Below are positions 1 through 12,499 of a DNA stretch of 64,000 nt, one piece after another. The notes beneath the pieces were generated by a model that did no database searches, was not told the DNA's origin, and saw only the letters and a program-made list of their open reading frames with translations. Within the stretch, counting starts at the first letter, position 1, and each line of letters starts with the position of its first letter. The translations under genes and the position numbers were made by a program. Source of the stretch: Polyodon spathula (taxonomy: Eukaryota; Chordata; Actinopteri; Acipenseriformes; Polyodontidae); NCBI RefSeq assembly GCF_017654505.1, contig NW_024472185.1:1-64000 (forward strand), written 5' to 3'.

Positions 1-245
1 TGACAACTAAGGATGAGGAACGGAATCAGGCTACAGTGTCAGGGAGTTACGGTACTAACATAGACATTTTATTTTCAACTAATACTATTACATAACTACG
101 CAAATGAAATTCTCTCACAAAGCCGTCAAACAGTGGTTTAGGCTATCTATACACAGGTAATCTTCGGTTCGATTTATAATTGCGTTTGCAATGGGAACAG
201 TGTTATCATATGGTAAGACATGACTGGGTTTTGCAAGGGGTTTAC

Positions 246-3200
246 CTGCTTGGATTCTGGTTGCAGCTCTTTGCTGTCGCGCCTGCTTCCTCCGCAGGTA
301 CCTTCTCCAGCAGCACTGGATGCAAAAGGCTCTCAGGGAGAGGGCCTGGCTTCGGACACTCTCCAACAGCTCCAGCTACAGGTGACAGCAGGGTAGTAGG
401 GGTGGTACCAGGAGGTCACCAGTAAGCGCATACTTTGTTTAGGGTTACCACACACTGTTTATTTTACTAAATGTTTCAACTTGAAGATTAAACACATCTA
501 ATCACTGATATGTATTTGGAATATTGGTAAACACTCCAGTTCAACCCTGTAGTGCTCATTCCTGTATCACCTCTGATACAATGCTTAGCCACCCCGCTAT
601 ATTATTATTTTTGAAATCCAACCTGCCAAGCTGGAATTTTTCATATGCTGTACATTATGTGTTTTGTACAAGAAAAAACAGAATCTAGTTAAATGACTAT
701 AATAAATATGTATGAGACTGCATGTGTACAACACTAATTTGCATATGGATTAGACGATTTATAAATGCTAAATATTAAAGTGGAGTCAACCTGATATAAA
801 CAATGGAGGATTTAAAGCCAATCTGTAGAAGTACATGTCAGAGAGTATTTTTAATGCAGTGCTTACCATGGAATGAGTCATGAATATTTTAGTTTTCCCA
901 CAGTGCACTAATAAGCTGCTGCTAGGTTTGTACTCAGGCTGGCCACGGACTGTGGAAGGTACAGCTTGGCCTGACGTGGCAACATTGATAATGTCACGGA
1001 CAGCAGAACTCAAGGCATCCTCACCAGCCTCCACAGCACCCGGCCCTAGGGGAGAAAAAGAAGCGGAGGAGCTTAGAATATGATCCTAAGAGACAGGATA
1101 GCAGCAAACAGGAGTGTAGAATGTATCGCTCTATACATGTCACTTAAAGGATCCTTTCATCTTAATATAAATTAAAATGAAGCTCAGATACCTTTGAAAA
1201 GAATGGAAAATCTCAAAACATGCTTTTACCTTTCTTTTAGATCAATACCATCCATAACGTTTCTAATTGGCTTTAGAACAATTTTTTGTGATCACCAAAT
1301 GCAAAGTGTTTTTCCAGCACTGACAGTTTTACAGGAGAGAGGGAGAGCAGGACAAAAATGATGAAGCCATCCAGTTAAGAAGCAGAGAAGAGATCAGGAG
1401 ACAGAACAGAAAGGGAGAGAAATGATCAGTATATACACACACAAGCAAGGAAAGAGTACTACAGCTATGGCCAAAGGTAATTGAGTTACACATCGCTTTA
1501 TAGTTTTCCATATACTTAATGAAAAACTGACAGAAATGGAGAAACGTGACATTAAATACTGTACTAATATTATGGCTTCTGGTAGACTTTGCAATATTAT
1601 TTTGTAGTTTCTTTGATTACATGATGTTAAATAAAATATCTAAATGATGTCTAAAATTTTAGGTGCTGCAAAATGTTTGGCTGAAAATGTCTGAACAACA
1701 CTAAAGCATAAGAGCAATACCAATGTATTCTAATGTTATATCACTGGACGCAGGTCTTAACAAAACTTAATATAACAGTCCAATTAGAGAAGGTACAGCA
1801 TACAGTGCCAGAAACATGGATACCATGCTACTTTCTATTTGTTTTCAATTCTTGTATTTTAAAAATGGCAATTTCCATGCTGTTGTTTTTAGTAAAGTAG
1901 CAAAATAAAATGGTAAAAAAAATAAAAGAAAGACTTGAATCCGAACCTACCCCTTCTCTTTTTAGCAGGAGAGGCGCCATTAACTCCTGACACTGGATAC
2001 CACTGCTGAGGGTTTTGGATCAGGCCATACCGATCCATGAAACATTGATAAGGTAGCCTGCAAATATAAACAAAAAGTTGATGATAAACATACAAGCATA
2101 ATCAACCTTCTGCTTATAACGAATCTTAACTAACATGAAACTTTTATGAAAGATCTAACCCAAACATATTTTTTGTATATATAAAAACAATAAAACCGAT
2201 CATGTTCAGATGCAATAATTATTTTAAGCAAGTCAACAGGACTGCTTTACTATCAATGTAGCATCAATAGGCATTAAAATGGATGTTTATATGATACACT
2301 GTTATGTACTGTATGGCATTTGTACACAGCATAGTTAATATATAACCAGTGTGGGACCTCTATATGATGATCAGATTAGTAATAGACACATACCGTATAG
2401 GAAAGCCAGCTGCACTTATATTAATCGTCTCAACTATGCCGCAGGCTTCTAGCTGGGTAATCACCTGTTTTGAAAAAAGATTTTAAAAAGTTTGTGTTAA
2501 GATTTTATACTGTCTAGTCTTCATTAAAAAAAAAAAGCTTTGTTATGCTCATTGAAGTAAGAACTTAAATATGCAAAAATACAATTTGCTTTTTGCAGTG
2601 CCATACCTATCCTATCTCACTCAACATACGTTACCAAGATTTGATAACAGGTCCAGGCTGCCTGTATGATTGAAAAGCACGTGTTTCAAGGTAACACTTA
2701 TTAAAAGTAGAACATGCTGTACCTCCTCTTTTTTAAAGGTCATTGGTCTGCAGTCAGTGTTAGGCTTGATGCACCTGGTGTAGTGTGGAGTGGTGCTGTG
2801 CAAAATGTGCATCAGACTTTCCAGTGAATTCTGCACAAGGAAAAACAGAATATGAACTTCCAATGCCCTCTTTGCTGAATATGGATGAAGCAGTACATTA
2901 GATGCAAGATAGATAGTGACAGGGTTCATGGATTTTACATTAATGTGACTATGTACTATACTTAGTGTATTACATAGCTCGAACTATCATTGAATACAGA
3001 AATGATGGGCACATATAAATCACATATGCTGTAGCGTGTGGTCATGGCCGAATACAGACCTTGAACTTGGAGACGACGGTGATGACCTTGCTCTGGCCTC
3101 TGTTGTCATTCTGTTCCTTGTGCTCAACAAACAGATCCTGCAGCAGAGAATCCTGCGATTTCTGCAGCAGCTGAATCAGCTCCAGAGGCACAGGGTCCTG

Positions 3201-6200
3201 GAGAAGAAAGATCGAGATGCATTCCTACACACTGCTGACAGCTAGGATTAGTTGCAAGGGTTCACTTGCCTGTGATTTTTGTTTTCAGTAGAAGCCATTG
3301 TATGCAATATTCACACAATGCGTAGCACAAAAAACAAAATGACAATTATATTAACAGAATTTCTAAAGCCTGGGAGAATCTTATTGAAGCTCTTGCAGTA
3401 AGTGATACTTTGAGAAGAACCACGCATGAATCAGTATGGAGGTGGCATGCATCGGTCACTGTTTGAAGTACCATGGTCACCTTAATATCACGGTATACAG
3501 TAAATCAGGCAAGTTATAAAATGAAGGCTTACTAAAAATGGAGAAACATTACTGTAATTTAACCCACAATACCTGACAGACCCTGCACTGCTTGCACAGG
3601 GTCCTGCCTGAAAGCTACCTTGTTTTTCTCCATCATGCCCTCAATCTGGTAGCTGACAGTCCCAGCGTAATGCGACACTATGAAGTGAGGGCTCTCTCTG
3701 AACTTGTCCCAGCTCAGACAGGCATTGCTGGACAGGGCTTTCTCCAGACGGGTTTTAAACTGCTTGGCATCGAAAAGACGGTTCAGACGACACTCCTTGG
3801 AAATAGAACGGGAAGAAAAACATTAACTGGAATGTGCGCATAGCATAATTCTCTCAACACGTTGCATATCCCTCTCCAACATTAAAAAACAGTTTCGACC
3901 AGCTTTCTTTTTTCTCTTTCTAGTTAGTATTGTAGTGAATCACTGTAGCTGCACAACGTAGTTTTAGAGGCTGTCTGTCTGCATGCACTAGAAATTCATG
4001 CATGTTTTGAAAAAAATCGTTAGCTGTTGGTGGTACTTCAAGACTAATAATAGATACAAACTTGAAAGACAATTAGAGAGAAAATGACCTTGCCTCATTA
4101 AGCAAGGAGAAAATGCTAGTGGGACTCCCTTCGATTAGGTCCAGACAGCTCTGGTTGTCCTGGTAGCTGACAAAGGACCACTCGAGTCCCTCTGCTGCAT
4201 ATTCCTCCTAAAAAAAGACAAAAAAGCAGGGGTCTAAAACATGGCATTTTGTTATAACTCCACATTTTGTTATAACACCAGTCATGATGTTCAGAATCAC
4301 AACCATCTACTAAGGATAAATACAGTACATGTCGATCAGCAAATACACAGCTGTACAATTTGCACTGCCGTTGCATTTTCTATGGAAGGACCCGTTTTAA
4401 GAATGATCTTGTACATTTATTGTGCAGTTTCACAGTGCCTGTATTACCTGCTGGGCTTTGAGGTAATGTGCCACAAAGTGCTGCTGCAGCTTCTCGTTGG
4501 CATAGTTAATGCACAGCTGCTCCAGGTTGTTAAGAACAAATGATTCAAAGCCATAGACGTCCAGCAAGCCTACAGGTTTGATTAAAAGAATAATGATCAC
4601 TAGGGCTGTGTTTTTTTCATGGTACAAAAATTGCACAGTTTAAAAATAGGTATTTCAAGATATTTCACGATTAAATATAATATTAAAAGCAGAAAAATAG
4701 CATTGTCTGATGATCATTTTCTCAAGAGTCATTATACAACAAATATTCCTAAATATTTAAATGCTTACCTGTAAATGTAAATGCTAGATTGCAGAATATT
4801 TCGTTTTTTTAATACCCACCTTTTAAAAGGCATTCTACAGTATTTTCACCAGCAGTAAATTATCAAACAAAATGAAATACATGTATAACAACAGACAAGT
4901 GAAATGTCCCCTCTTTGAATGGACAGAGCGATCTTTCGGATGAGACTTGAAACCGAGGTCCTATTGTGAGAGTCTCTGCAGCAGCAGTTGTTAATTCACA
5001 GCTCATCCCCTCGTCTCTGCAAGTCACTTTGGATAAAAGCATCTGCTAAAGGACTCATTAATAATAAAAAAATGATAACCTTTATTAGAAACGCTTCCAA
5101 TCTTTGATGCAGCTGGTGTCTTTCAAAATGGGGAATTTTCACTGGTAAATTCAATTTACACCGCAATCGGTAAATTTTACGGAAATTGCGAAAAAAAACT
5201 GAGCATTGATCACTGTAGCCACGATCTTTCATATACACAATATACAGCTTTTACCTATAAAATTGCTCCACCTGGAGGAGTCTGCACAGATGCTTCCATT
5301 TATGAATGTTACCAGCCAGTCAAACACCCTGCAACAAGACAGGAACAAACACATGACAGGAAAAGATTCATCTTGGGTGACAGTTTCCGGTGTTTGTATG
5401 AATCAATAATAAATGTATTCAAATGTTAAACTAGATAAATGTTATGTAGATTTTTATTATTATTATTATTTTTTTGTACTGGTCTGCAATTTTGACCGAC
5501 GTTATCCTTCCGATACTACTAGCGTAGTCTGCAGTTCTGAGTGGAGTTGCATTGTGTACACCCTTATAAACATTTCACATGCTTTTCCCTATGGTTACAC
5601 TATGCATTTATCATAGTCTACCACGGTTTGCCATACCTCTCTCGGCTTTACAGTGCTTACCTGTGCCTAACCATGCTTTATCACAATTTGCCATGCCTTT
5701 ACTGTGGAGAAACCTGTATAAGGGCAGTGTTGAACGAGTTAAAGACACTCACTTGGCATAGATGACTTTGGCCAGACAGTCCCTCCTCATTCCGCACTCT
5801 GTTTGTGAGCAAGGCTTCATGAACACCTGCTGCTGTCTCCCAGCCCTGATGGTGCGGACCAGGAGCTGAGCCAGAACCTCCTTCTGCGGGACCTTCAGCA
5901 GCACTGCCATCGTCTGCAGGAAGCCTGCAGGGAATTGGATCAGAAACAGTAAGCTCCCTTCTTCCGAGAGGTTCAGTTTTAATGCCAGCTCACCATTAGC
6001 CCAGTCTGAATACCTTGTTCTCTTACCTTTGGATTGCGCGTCAAGTTCACATGGCTGAGACTCGTTATCTGGAGCTGAGAACTGGATGTTACCGAGGTGA
6101 AGGAGACCAGCTAGTATCTGTGTTTAACAAGAACAAAAACACAAGCTAAAACCAGCATTCAAGCCTTACAGCAACTCACATGTTTCAGACATCTGAAAGA

Positions 6201-9200
6201 TCTGAATAGACCCGAATCAGGGTTAAACAACTGCTCCGTTATAGTACACAGCATAGGTTTAAAAGATGTATTGTGCATGAGAAGTGTAAATGTTTAAAAG
6301 TGGAGATTTAATTTACTCTGAATATCTGCCTCTGCATTTGACTCGTGATGCCTAGGTGCAGCATAGCATCTTTGGTTACTTCAAAGCAGTCTTCTGCAAT
6401 AAAAATTAAAACAAAAACAAACAAAAAAATCACTTAGTCTCTCTTTTGGTCCTCAGAGGGACTGATAGATTTCAGCAATATCTGCAACATCTGGGAACTT
6501 TAGACAGCATTACCAAATTGATGCATATAGAATGTAACCCAGGGCTCAGAAACAGCCCTGGGAACACTTTCATGATATCAACACTATAAAAAAGTGAAGG
6601 CTATGACATCTGAAAAGACAAATAATTCTTAGCAAAGCCAACAGCAATAGAAGTTATATAAAAAGACACGCTGCAGCGCTTTGAAGGGGAAAGCCTGAAT
6701 GTTCTGCTGACCATTATTATTTACCTTCCAGAGTTTTATCAGCATTTGGCAGCCAGCAGAACTGCGCTTCACCTGGGAGCTTCCATTGCAGCCTCTCCTG
6801 CTCAGTGGCTCCCTTCATGATCTAAACACACAGATTGTAAAGAGATTAGAAAGCAGCTCCAAGCAGCAGCAGCAGCAGCTGGTATAAAAATCATTCCACT
6901 TTTTCTTTTGTACAAAATGAGGCTTTCACACACTGTTTAACAAAGTGCCTGATCTTTATATATTGATTGGCGTTTGTTAAATCATTCAACCTAACAAAAC
7001 CATGTGTTAACAACTCTTGGATCTGAAAAGCATCGGACCGAGTTTCGATGGCGTCTGGGGTCGCCGGATGGATTCCATTTGTACCTCCTGCAAAAGCATG
7101 TGTATGATTCTCAGTATGTTAGTTTAATGGTCGAGTTACCTGATAGAATATATGAAAATTCCTTTCGCTGGCAGCTTGGCAGGTGACCCTGGTTTTCTCC
7201 AGCAGGTAAGTCTGGATGGAAGCCCCAACTAGTTGTTGTGATCTGAATGCCAAAAAAAATAAAAAAAAAATAAGGAGAGACAAAAAACGCTGTAATTCAG
7301 TATGGGACCACACAGAGCACTTGACAGGGGCAGACCTAGTTTTGCATCACCTAGAATTTTAGGATTGAGACAATAAAATTTAAAAAAACAAACCAACAAA
7401 AAAACTATATCAACATAATTTATTATTTGACATCATGTAAATCAAAAGATCGCAAAAGTCTACCAGAAGCCATAACAGTAGTAGAGTATTTCATGTTAAT
7501 TTTTCGAGATGTCACATTTTTTTCATTTGTCAGTTTTTCATTAAGTATATGGAAAACTACAATGCGGTATGCAATTCAATACGTTAACATGACAGTACTC
7601 AGTTTCATTCGACTTTACAAAGCAGAATGAGGTAACTCTCTAGGGTGATGCTGTCGAGGAGTCCATGCAGAGTATTTACCTGTTTAACTGGAGCTGAATG
7701 TACTTTCCAAAACGACTGCTGTTGTTGTTCCGCAAGGTGCACGCATTTCCTGTGGATCAGGTACGAAAGCATCACAGCAAAAAACAAACCCTTTAATGGA
7801 CATGTACTAGCTGCCTGTTGTATTACATTGCTGTCTAAGGGTTAACTAAGACTACATAGCTCAGTGTTTGTATTACACTAGTAATCATCCCATGCAGGTT
7901 TAAAAATACCTACATGCAGCAGCGTGCAAATGTATTAGTTGTGCATATGAAATCAAACCACTGTAATTGAATATCTTGGATAATTGTCACAATAGGCAAA
8001 TTAGTGATTGTCTGATTTTATTGATGACTTTAATAGGCCACACATGCAGTTCATTTAAAATAGTAACAGAAAAGGAACACATAGCAACACATGTTAAAAT
8101 GCACAAGACTTTTTGGAAGTTGTTCAAGATGCCTAATTAAAAGCACAAAGAGATCTAACATTGTCACACATGGCAATGATATGAAACAAACAATGATACT
8201 AGATTGCCTATAAAACACAGCTGCACTGGACTTTTGAGATCACTTCCAGTAAGTGCTATCACCAGATGAGAAGGGCTCTGTCCTATACACACACAGCAGT
8301 AACACCCCTTACTAGAGTTTAGCTGTTTTGTTCATAGCTTACCAAAGGCTTCCATGACTGGGTTAGACTCCAGCACTCTCCTCTCTATCCTTTCTATCAT
8401 ATCCTGACATTTCTGGGACGATGATGAAGCTGCGACTGTTGCATAATACTTCATGAGGCAGCGAGACGTCCAGGTCTGTTCAGGGTTAGGGTTAAGTTAG
8501 TAGCATGCCACCCCCACACCACAGCTGTAAATGCAAATACCCATAGAGATTCTGATATTCTTAATATTAACAAAAACAAAACATGCAAGCATTGAATTGG
8601 CTGGGAATTGGATGCATCTTCATCTCTATTGTACACAAGTAAACATATTAGGAAGGGCAGGTATAAAACTGTACCATCTCTACACATATTATAGCTGCCA
8701 ATACACAGGACAACAACAGGGCAGTTTTGAATGTTAAGTTCCAATATGAAAATGCCAAGTGAGCAAAACAGACCAATAGCGATCCATTTCACTGCCAAAC
8801 ACCAGGGAGATCAATCATTTTTCATTGGCTCAATCATGTTTAAAGCTGGCAAAAAACAACTTTTGAATTTTTTTAAAAACAAAATTAAATCTTCTGTATA
8901 AAGGGATATACTAAATGATTCTTTATACAATTTCCCCTGGTTTCTTTAGCAGCACTGGAACCACTCACTCTTACAGCACTATCAAAGCTGCTCATGTCCA
9001 TCATACAGTACCTATTCATTATTGTCTGTGTGACTCCAGTCTGTATGTGGGTACAGGAGCCAACACAATACAATGACTTCTTACCTTTCCAGCTCCACTC
9101 TCCCCACTCACTATTAGAGACTGGTTTACCGGCTCCACCTGGCCTTGGACATTTCTGTAAGCTTGTTCAGCAACAATGAATACGTGAGGTTTGAGCTCCT

Positions 9201-12200
9201 AAAAAACAAGAACAAAGAAAAGCACACAGATCAGCCCCGGGTCTGTTTGTAGTGGTACAGCTAATAAAGCATCCCAATGAAACATATTTCTATGTCTCCA
9301 GATATGCAGTTCAGTTAGCCAGGTCAGCCTATGTAAAATCCAGCATTGTATTGCTTTTTTGCACATACTGTATTATTCAGCTATTGACAGATTTAAGAAG
9401 TAGCTTTCAAAAATATCAATCTGTTATTGAAAAGCGGTTACTTCTATTATTGTAAATGCTATTGACCAGGTAAAGCTGGTTAAATTGACCTGTATCAGCA
9501 CTACAGAAGGTAATGTACTGTAGTGTACTGCACTACAACTACAAAGATTTTTAATAAATGTATCTACTGTATTTCTGTATCAAATATAAAGTCATGGATT
9601 TTCTTGAAATAAATATTTTCACAGATTAAGTGAAAAAAACAAACTCCCAGTCGTTTGTTAGAAATACTAAAATAAACATTGTCAATTTAATGACATTTTA
9701 AAGTAATATTGAAATGTCATTTAAAATTACTTTAGTATTGCTTTCTAAATCTACCACTATGATTTACAGTGTTGTAAAGTCATGGATGAAAGTCTAGAGC
9801 TTTTGTAAAACCCAGACATTTCTCAGCAAGAAATAGAAGCCTTGTCCATGAATAGGGTTGTGAATAGGGCCCAACGACACAAAAGCAAATGGAAAACAAC
9901 TCAGAATATTAAAGAATACAGTTGTTTCCCATTTCCAACTCAACAGAGACCTTGTACTTTACAAAGGGAATGGTTTGAAACTGTACATCCGATCCTCCAC
10001 CTACCTGGGGCTGAGGGTCCATATGATACTCCTTCATCACTTCAAGAGAGTAGAGGCAGGGAACGTGTCTGAAAGGGTTAACAGCGACAAGAGTACACCC
10101 GGCATGCGTGTAAAACACACCTGCAGAATACCTTGCATGCAGACACTTCAGAACTGGAACAACAAGGAAGCAACGTGCATCAGACAAAGCACAGTGCATC
10201 GAACGACAATCTGAAAAAACAACACAACATGCTCAGATGCTGAAGAACATACCCGTTGTAGTGGTCACGGGATTGACTTTGGTGAGATCGTCAAACGTGT
10301 GCAGCTCATCTTCATCAATCAAGAAGGCTTTCACTTCACCTTCCAACAAGTCAAGTGTAGTGTGATGGGACTGGGGCTGCTTCTTGAAGCCATTAACCTT
10401 CAAAATAACATGTAGGGTTTATGTTTAACAATTACAATACATATGAAGGGCCTTATTATCCAAGTGACAACAATGTCAAAAAGGGAAGTGAGTTTAGTAG
10501 TATTTTGTTTTAGAAATGAAACTTGAATAGCGTCACAGCATGAAAATGGGAAGGATCACATCTTTAAATAAGAATCTACAATGCTGATGGCAAAAGTTAT
10601 TATGCATTTGAAAGTACTGGACCTGAAACAAATGTGCATTTGCAGGGACTGATATAGAAAGTGGAAGCTAATGGGGTTTGTGTTCAAATTGAGGGTCGCG
10701 GCTACGACAACGACAAGGGTGAAAGTTGGTGATGGTGCTGGGGAATCTGGCATGCCCTTAAACAGCTGAAGTGTGTACAAGTGGAGTTTCTGACTGGTAA
10801 CTCCTGCGCTGTTTCACTGGATGTGTTTTCATGTATTGCTGAATAAGCGTTCTGTGCTCACTGGCTTCGCCAAGCTCCAGTGGAATTTAATCACTGAACT
10901 CACATTGTCTCAATTTCAAGGACTTTTTTTAATGTGACCCACCTACTGTAGATGTAATCCCTTTTGTGGAAATACCACTGCCTGCCAAGGCAAGTAGAAA
11001 TGAAAAGCTGCTTTTTTACAGTGATCTTTAAGCAGACAATGTTACACTTTGTGCACTAAAGTGATATTTAAGACAATCAAGGGCAGAGGTAATTTGCAAA
11101 GAACAGCCCCACAGCACAACTGGTAACTCTTCACTCTGAACACAAAAGCTGTGCATTGAAGCAAAGTAGACAAGTCAGCTGGAAATTATAGGATCAAACC
11201 AGACACTCTCTGTTGTCAAAGCAGATCAAGACTAAGGGAAAAACTCAGGCAAGCTGATAGATGGTTGATGTTGTCATTACAATACACAAGACATTAAGTT
11301 TTCTGACTTCCTTATTTTGTATACATGCATATGGAACTGTGACAGATTCGGAATCACGGGACAAGTATTGAGACAGTAAAATAATTATTTGTGAAAATGA
11401 GTTTAAAGTAAAAAATGTCACAAAGGAAGGAAATAATTATATAGCAGTTTGAGTCAGTCCAAGTTTTATACTGAGCTTAATAAATCACACCACAGGAAGG
11501 GAAAGCTCAGGTGTACCTGCTTATGCTCATAGTAAAACCTGGAGTCTCAAACTGCTACGCAAGTGCAGTCAACCTCTTTGGGACAGATGCACCAGTGCTA
11601 ATGGGTACTTAGCGCGTTTTTTCACTGGAAAAAAAACCCATTTGGCTGAGTGAGCACTAGTGGATATGGTTTTGGGATATAACTAAGAAGATATGATGTG
11701 AGAGTTAAGAGCCTGGCTTTGGGTAATTCCGTGCTATGTGGTCACGAAACCGCTGACACGTATATTTTAACTCCTAACGTAAAACAAAAGGCGTCTCTAA
11801 AATACCAAACGGTTCTAGTTCCATGTTTATTTAGTCAGCATCACTTTCTAGTACTGTAAACTATTCATGTTTACTGTAAAGTTACACAGGCTGCCAATTC
11901 ACCTGCTTGGTGAAGGTGAACACCGTGGAAAAATGTGCTCAACATAAGCAAGACGTTTGATTGGCTGCTTTAAAACCCCAGACGTTAAAATCACACCCAG
12001 GTCCTCAGATCGCGTTAGCGTGCTTTTTACTAATTTTGCACACCGGCATGGCATCATTTTAAACAGTTGCCTAGGTAACACAACGTAAGAGAAAACAAAA
12101 AAAGTAATTGCAATCCCAAATACCTTGTTCTGTAGTGTAGAGTTTTCACCCTGTCGGAGTTCAGAGCTGCTGGGCTTGGCACGGATCCCGACCACATTTC

Positions 12201-12255
12201 CACTGGTAAACGAGCTGTTATCCCAGGACGTGTTGCTACAACCAGTACCAGCCAT
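246..12255 (-). CDS. MYO19: Unconventional myosin-XIX (mitochondrial myosin motor), 21 coding exons, 3' end outside window
   Basis: Plus-end-directed actin motor that moves and anchors mitochondria; in the family the tail binds the outer membrane and Miro. Coding exons, from the start codon leftward: 12124-12255, 10253-10397, 10005-10153, 9085-9198, 8343-8475, 7680-7749, 7140-7242, 6725-6821, 6317-6393, 6027-6117, 5753-5924, 5255-5328, 4448-4569, 4094-4207, 3619-3795, 3060-3197, 2723-2830, 2394-2464, 1951-2057, 867-1045, 246-375. All phases join and give 834 residues before the edge. Visible motor landmarks are P-loop GESGAGK (174-180), switch [10 protein letters not shown] (232-240), switch II region LLDVYGFE (454-461) and HYTRCIKPN (651-660). 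A light-chain IQ motif ([12 protein letters not shown]) is in the last exon, and a second IQ is cut by the next intron. The mitochondrial-binding tail lies beyond the window. The start has a strong context (GCCATGG) and an in-frame stop upstream at 12325-12327. Confidence 0.97.
1462..1687 (-). mobile_element. Tc1/mariner-like MITE, copy 1
   Basis: The element begins directly after a TA with CAGCTATGGCCAAAGG. It carries the family interior in reverse (TTTTCCATATACTTAATGAA; ATGGCTTCTGGTAGACTT) and ends with a degraded inverted terminus (TTAGGTGCTGCAAAATG). It is internally deleted. It sits in the MYO19 intron between exons 19 and 20. Confidence 0.75.
4089..4094 (-). other. MYO19: Non-canonical GC splice donor of MYO19 exon 14
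   Basis: On the minus strand exon 14 ends ...AATGAG and the intron begins GCAAGG. The next exon begins in phase 0 with the codons for ECRLNR, so only this cut keeps the motor frame. The nearest GT, five bases further in, would shift the frame. The rest of the site (AG|GCAAG) is a strong match to U1, as is usual for GC-AG introns. Confidence 0.85.
4625..4830 (+). repeat. Unclassified dispersed repeat, copy 1
   Basis: Shares AAATATTCCTAAAT and GCAGAATATTTcG-type blocks in order with 20570-20715. Its AGGTATTTCAAGATATTTCA block also recurs reversed near 41360-41385. Confidence 0.45.
4910..5062 (-). repeat. SINE relic with L2-type tail
   Basis: The body carries CGGATGAGACTTGAAACC and GAGGTCCT. 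It ends in AAGTCACTTTGGATAAAAGC, the reverse of the L2-type tail word also seen at 52623. In MYO19 intron sequence between exons 12 and 13. Confidence 0.5.
5560..5720 (+). repeat. Unclassified dispersed repeat, copy 1
   Basis: Made of repeated CATGCTTT / TTTGCCAT / TTTACC-type words (for example ACTATGCATTTATCATAGTC). Matches the reverse strand of 46385-46560. Confidence 0.5.
7325..7655 (+). mobile_element. Tc1/mariner-like MITE, copy 2
   Basis: The left end is degraded but ends in TTTTGCATCACCTAGAATTT. The interior is near full length (CTACCAGAAGCCATAA, GTATATGGAAAACTAC, TTCGACTTTACAAAGC). The right end is only GGGTGATGC. It lies in the MYO19 intron between exons 6 and 7. Confidence 0.75.
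7925..8195 (+). repeat. Unclassified dispersed repeat, copy 1
   Basis: Shares a long stretch with the reverse strand of 33440-33670, including GACTTTAATAGGCCACACAT and TTCATTTAAAATAGTAA. Probably an old non-autonomous DNA transposon; ends not defined. Confidence 0.6.
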
Positions 12256-12499
12256 GGCTGTACATAAAGTGACCTGGACCCCAACTCCCCGCGTTATTAT
12301 CCGCCACGGTTTGTTAAAGCTATGTCATATTCTCAGCAATGTCAGTCTCACCCTCCCGATCATGTCATTCCAGTGAAGGACGGGAAAGCGCCAATCCCTC
12401 CTCAAACTCGGGATTCAGGTTCTGGGATAAACGTCACCGTGTGCCAGTCCCTCCCTCTGACGTTTTACACCTGCTTCGTCACCAAACGCGGAAGGGAAG
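12256..12499. promoter_or_regulatory. Bidirectional promoter between MYO19 and PIGW
   Basis: The MYO19 start codon (minus strand) faces the inferred PIGW 5' exon (plus strand) across about 240 bases. The stretch contains a CCAAT box at 12391-12395, scattered CpGs and TGACG/CGTCA-type half sites, and no TATA box I can defend. Transcription start sites cannot be read from sequence, so the boundaries are approximate. That one promoter serves both genes is inferred from the head-to-head spacing. Confidence 0.6.
12400..12499 (+). other. PIGW: Probable non-coding first exon of PIGW, ending at a GT donor
   Basis: The PIGW coding exon is preceded by an acceptor (polypyrimidine tract then CAG ending at 13701), so a 5' non-coding exon must exist upstream. 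A well-formed donor, GGAAG|GTAAATAC, sits at 12499/12500 just downstream of the shared promoter. The 5' limit is unknown. Intron 12500-13701 holds microsatellites and a dispersed repeat. Confidence 0.5.

Noticed and set aside
4083..4090. GT donor five bases inside the GC intron of MYO19
   Set aside because: It would add five bases and shift the motor domain frame before ECRLNR.
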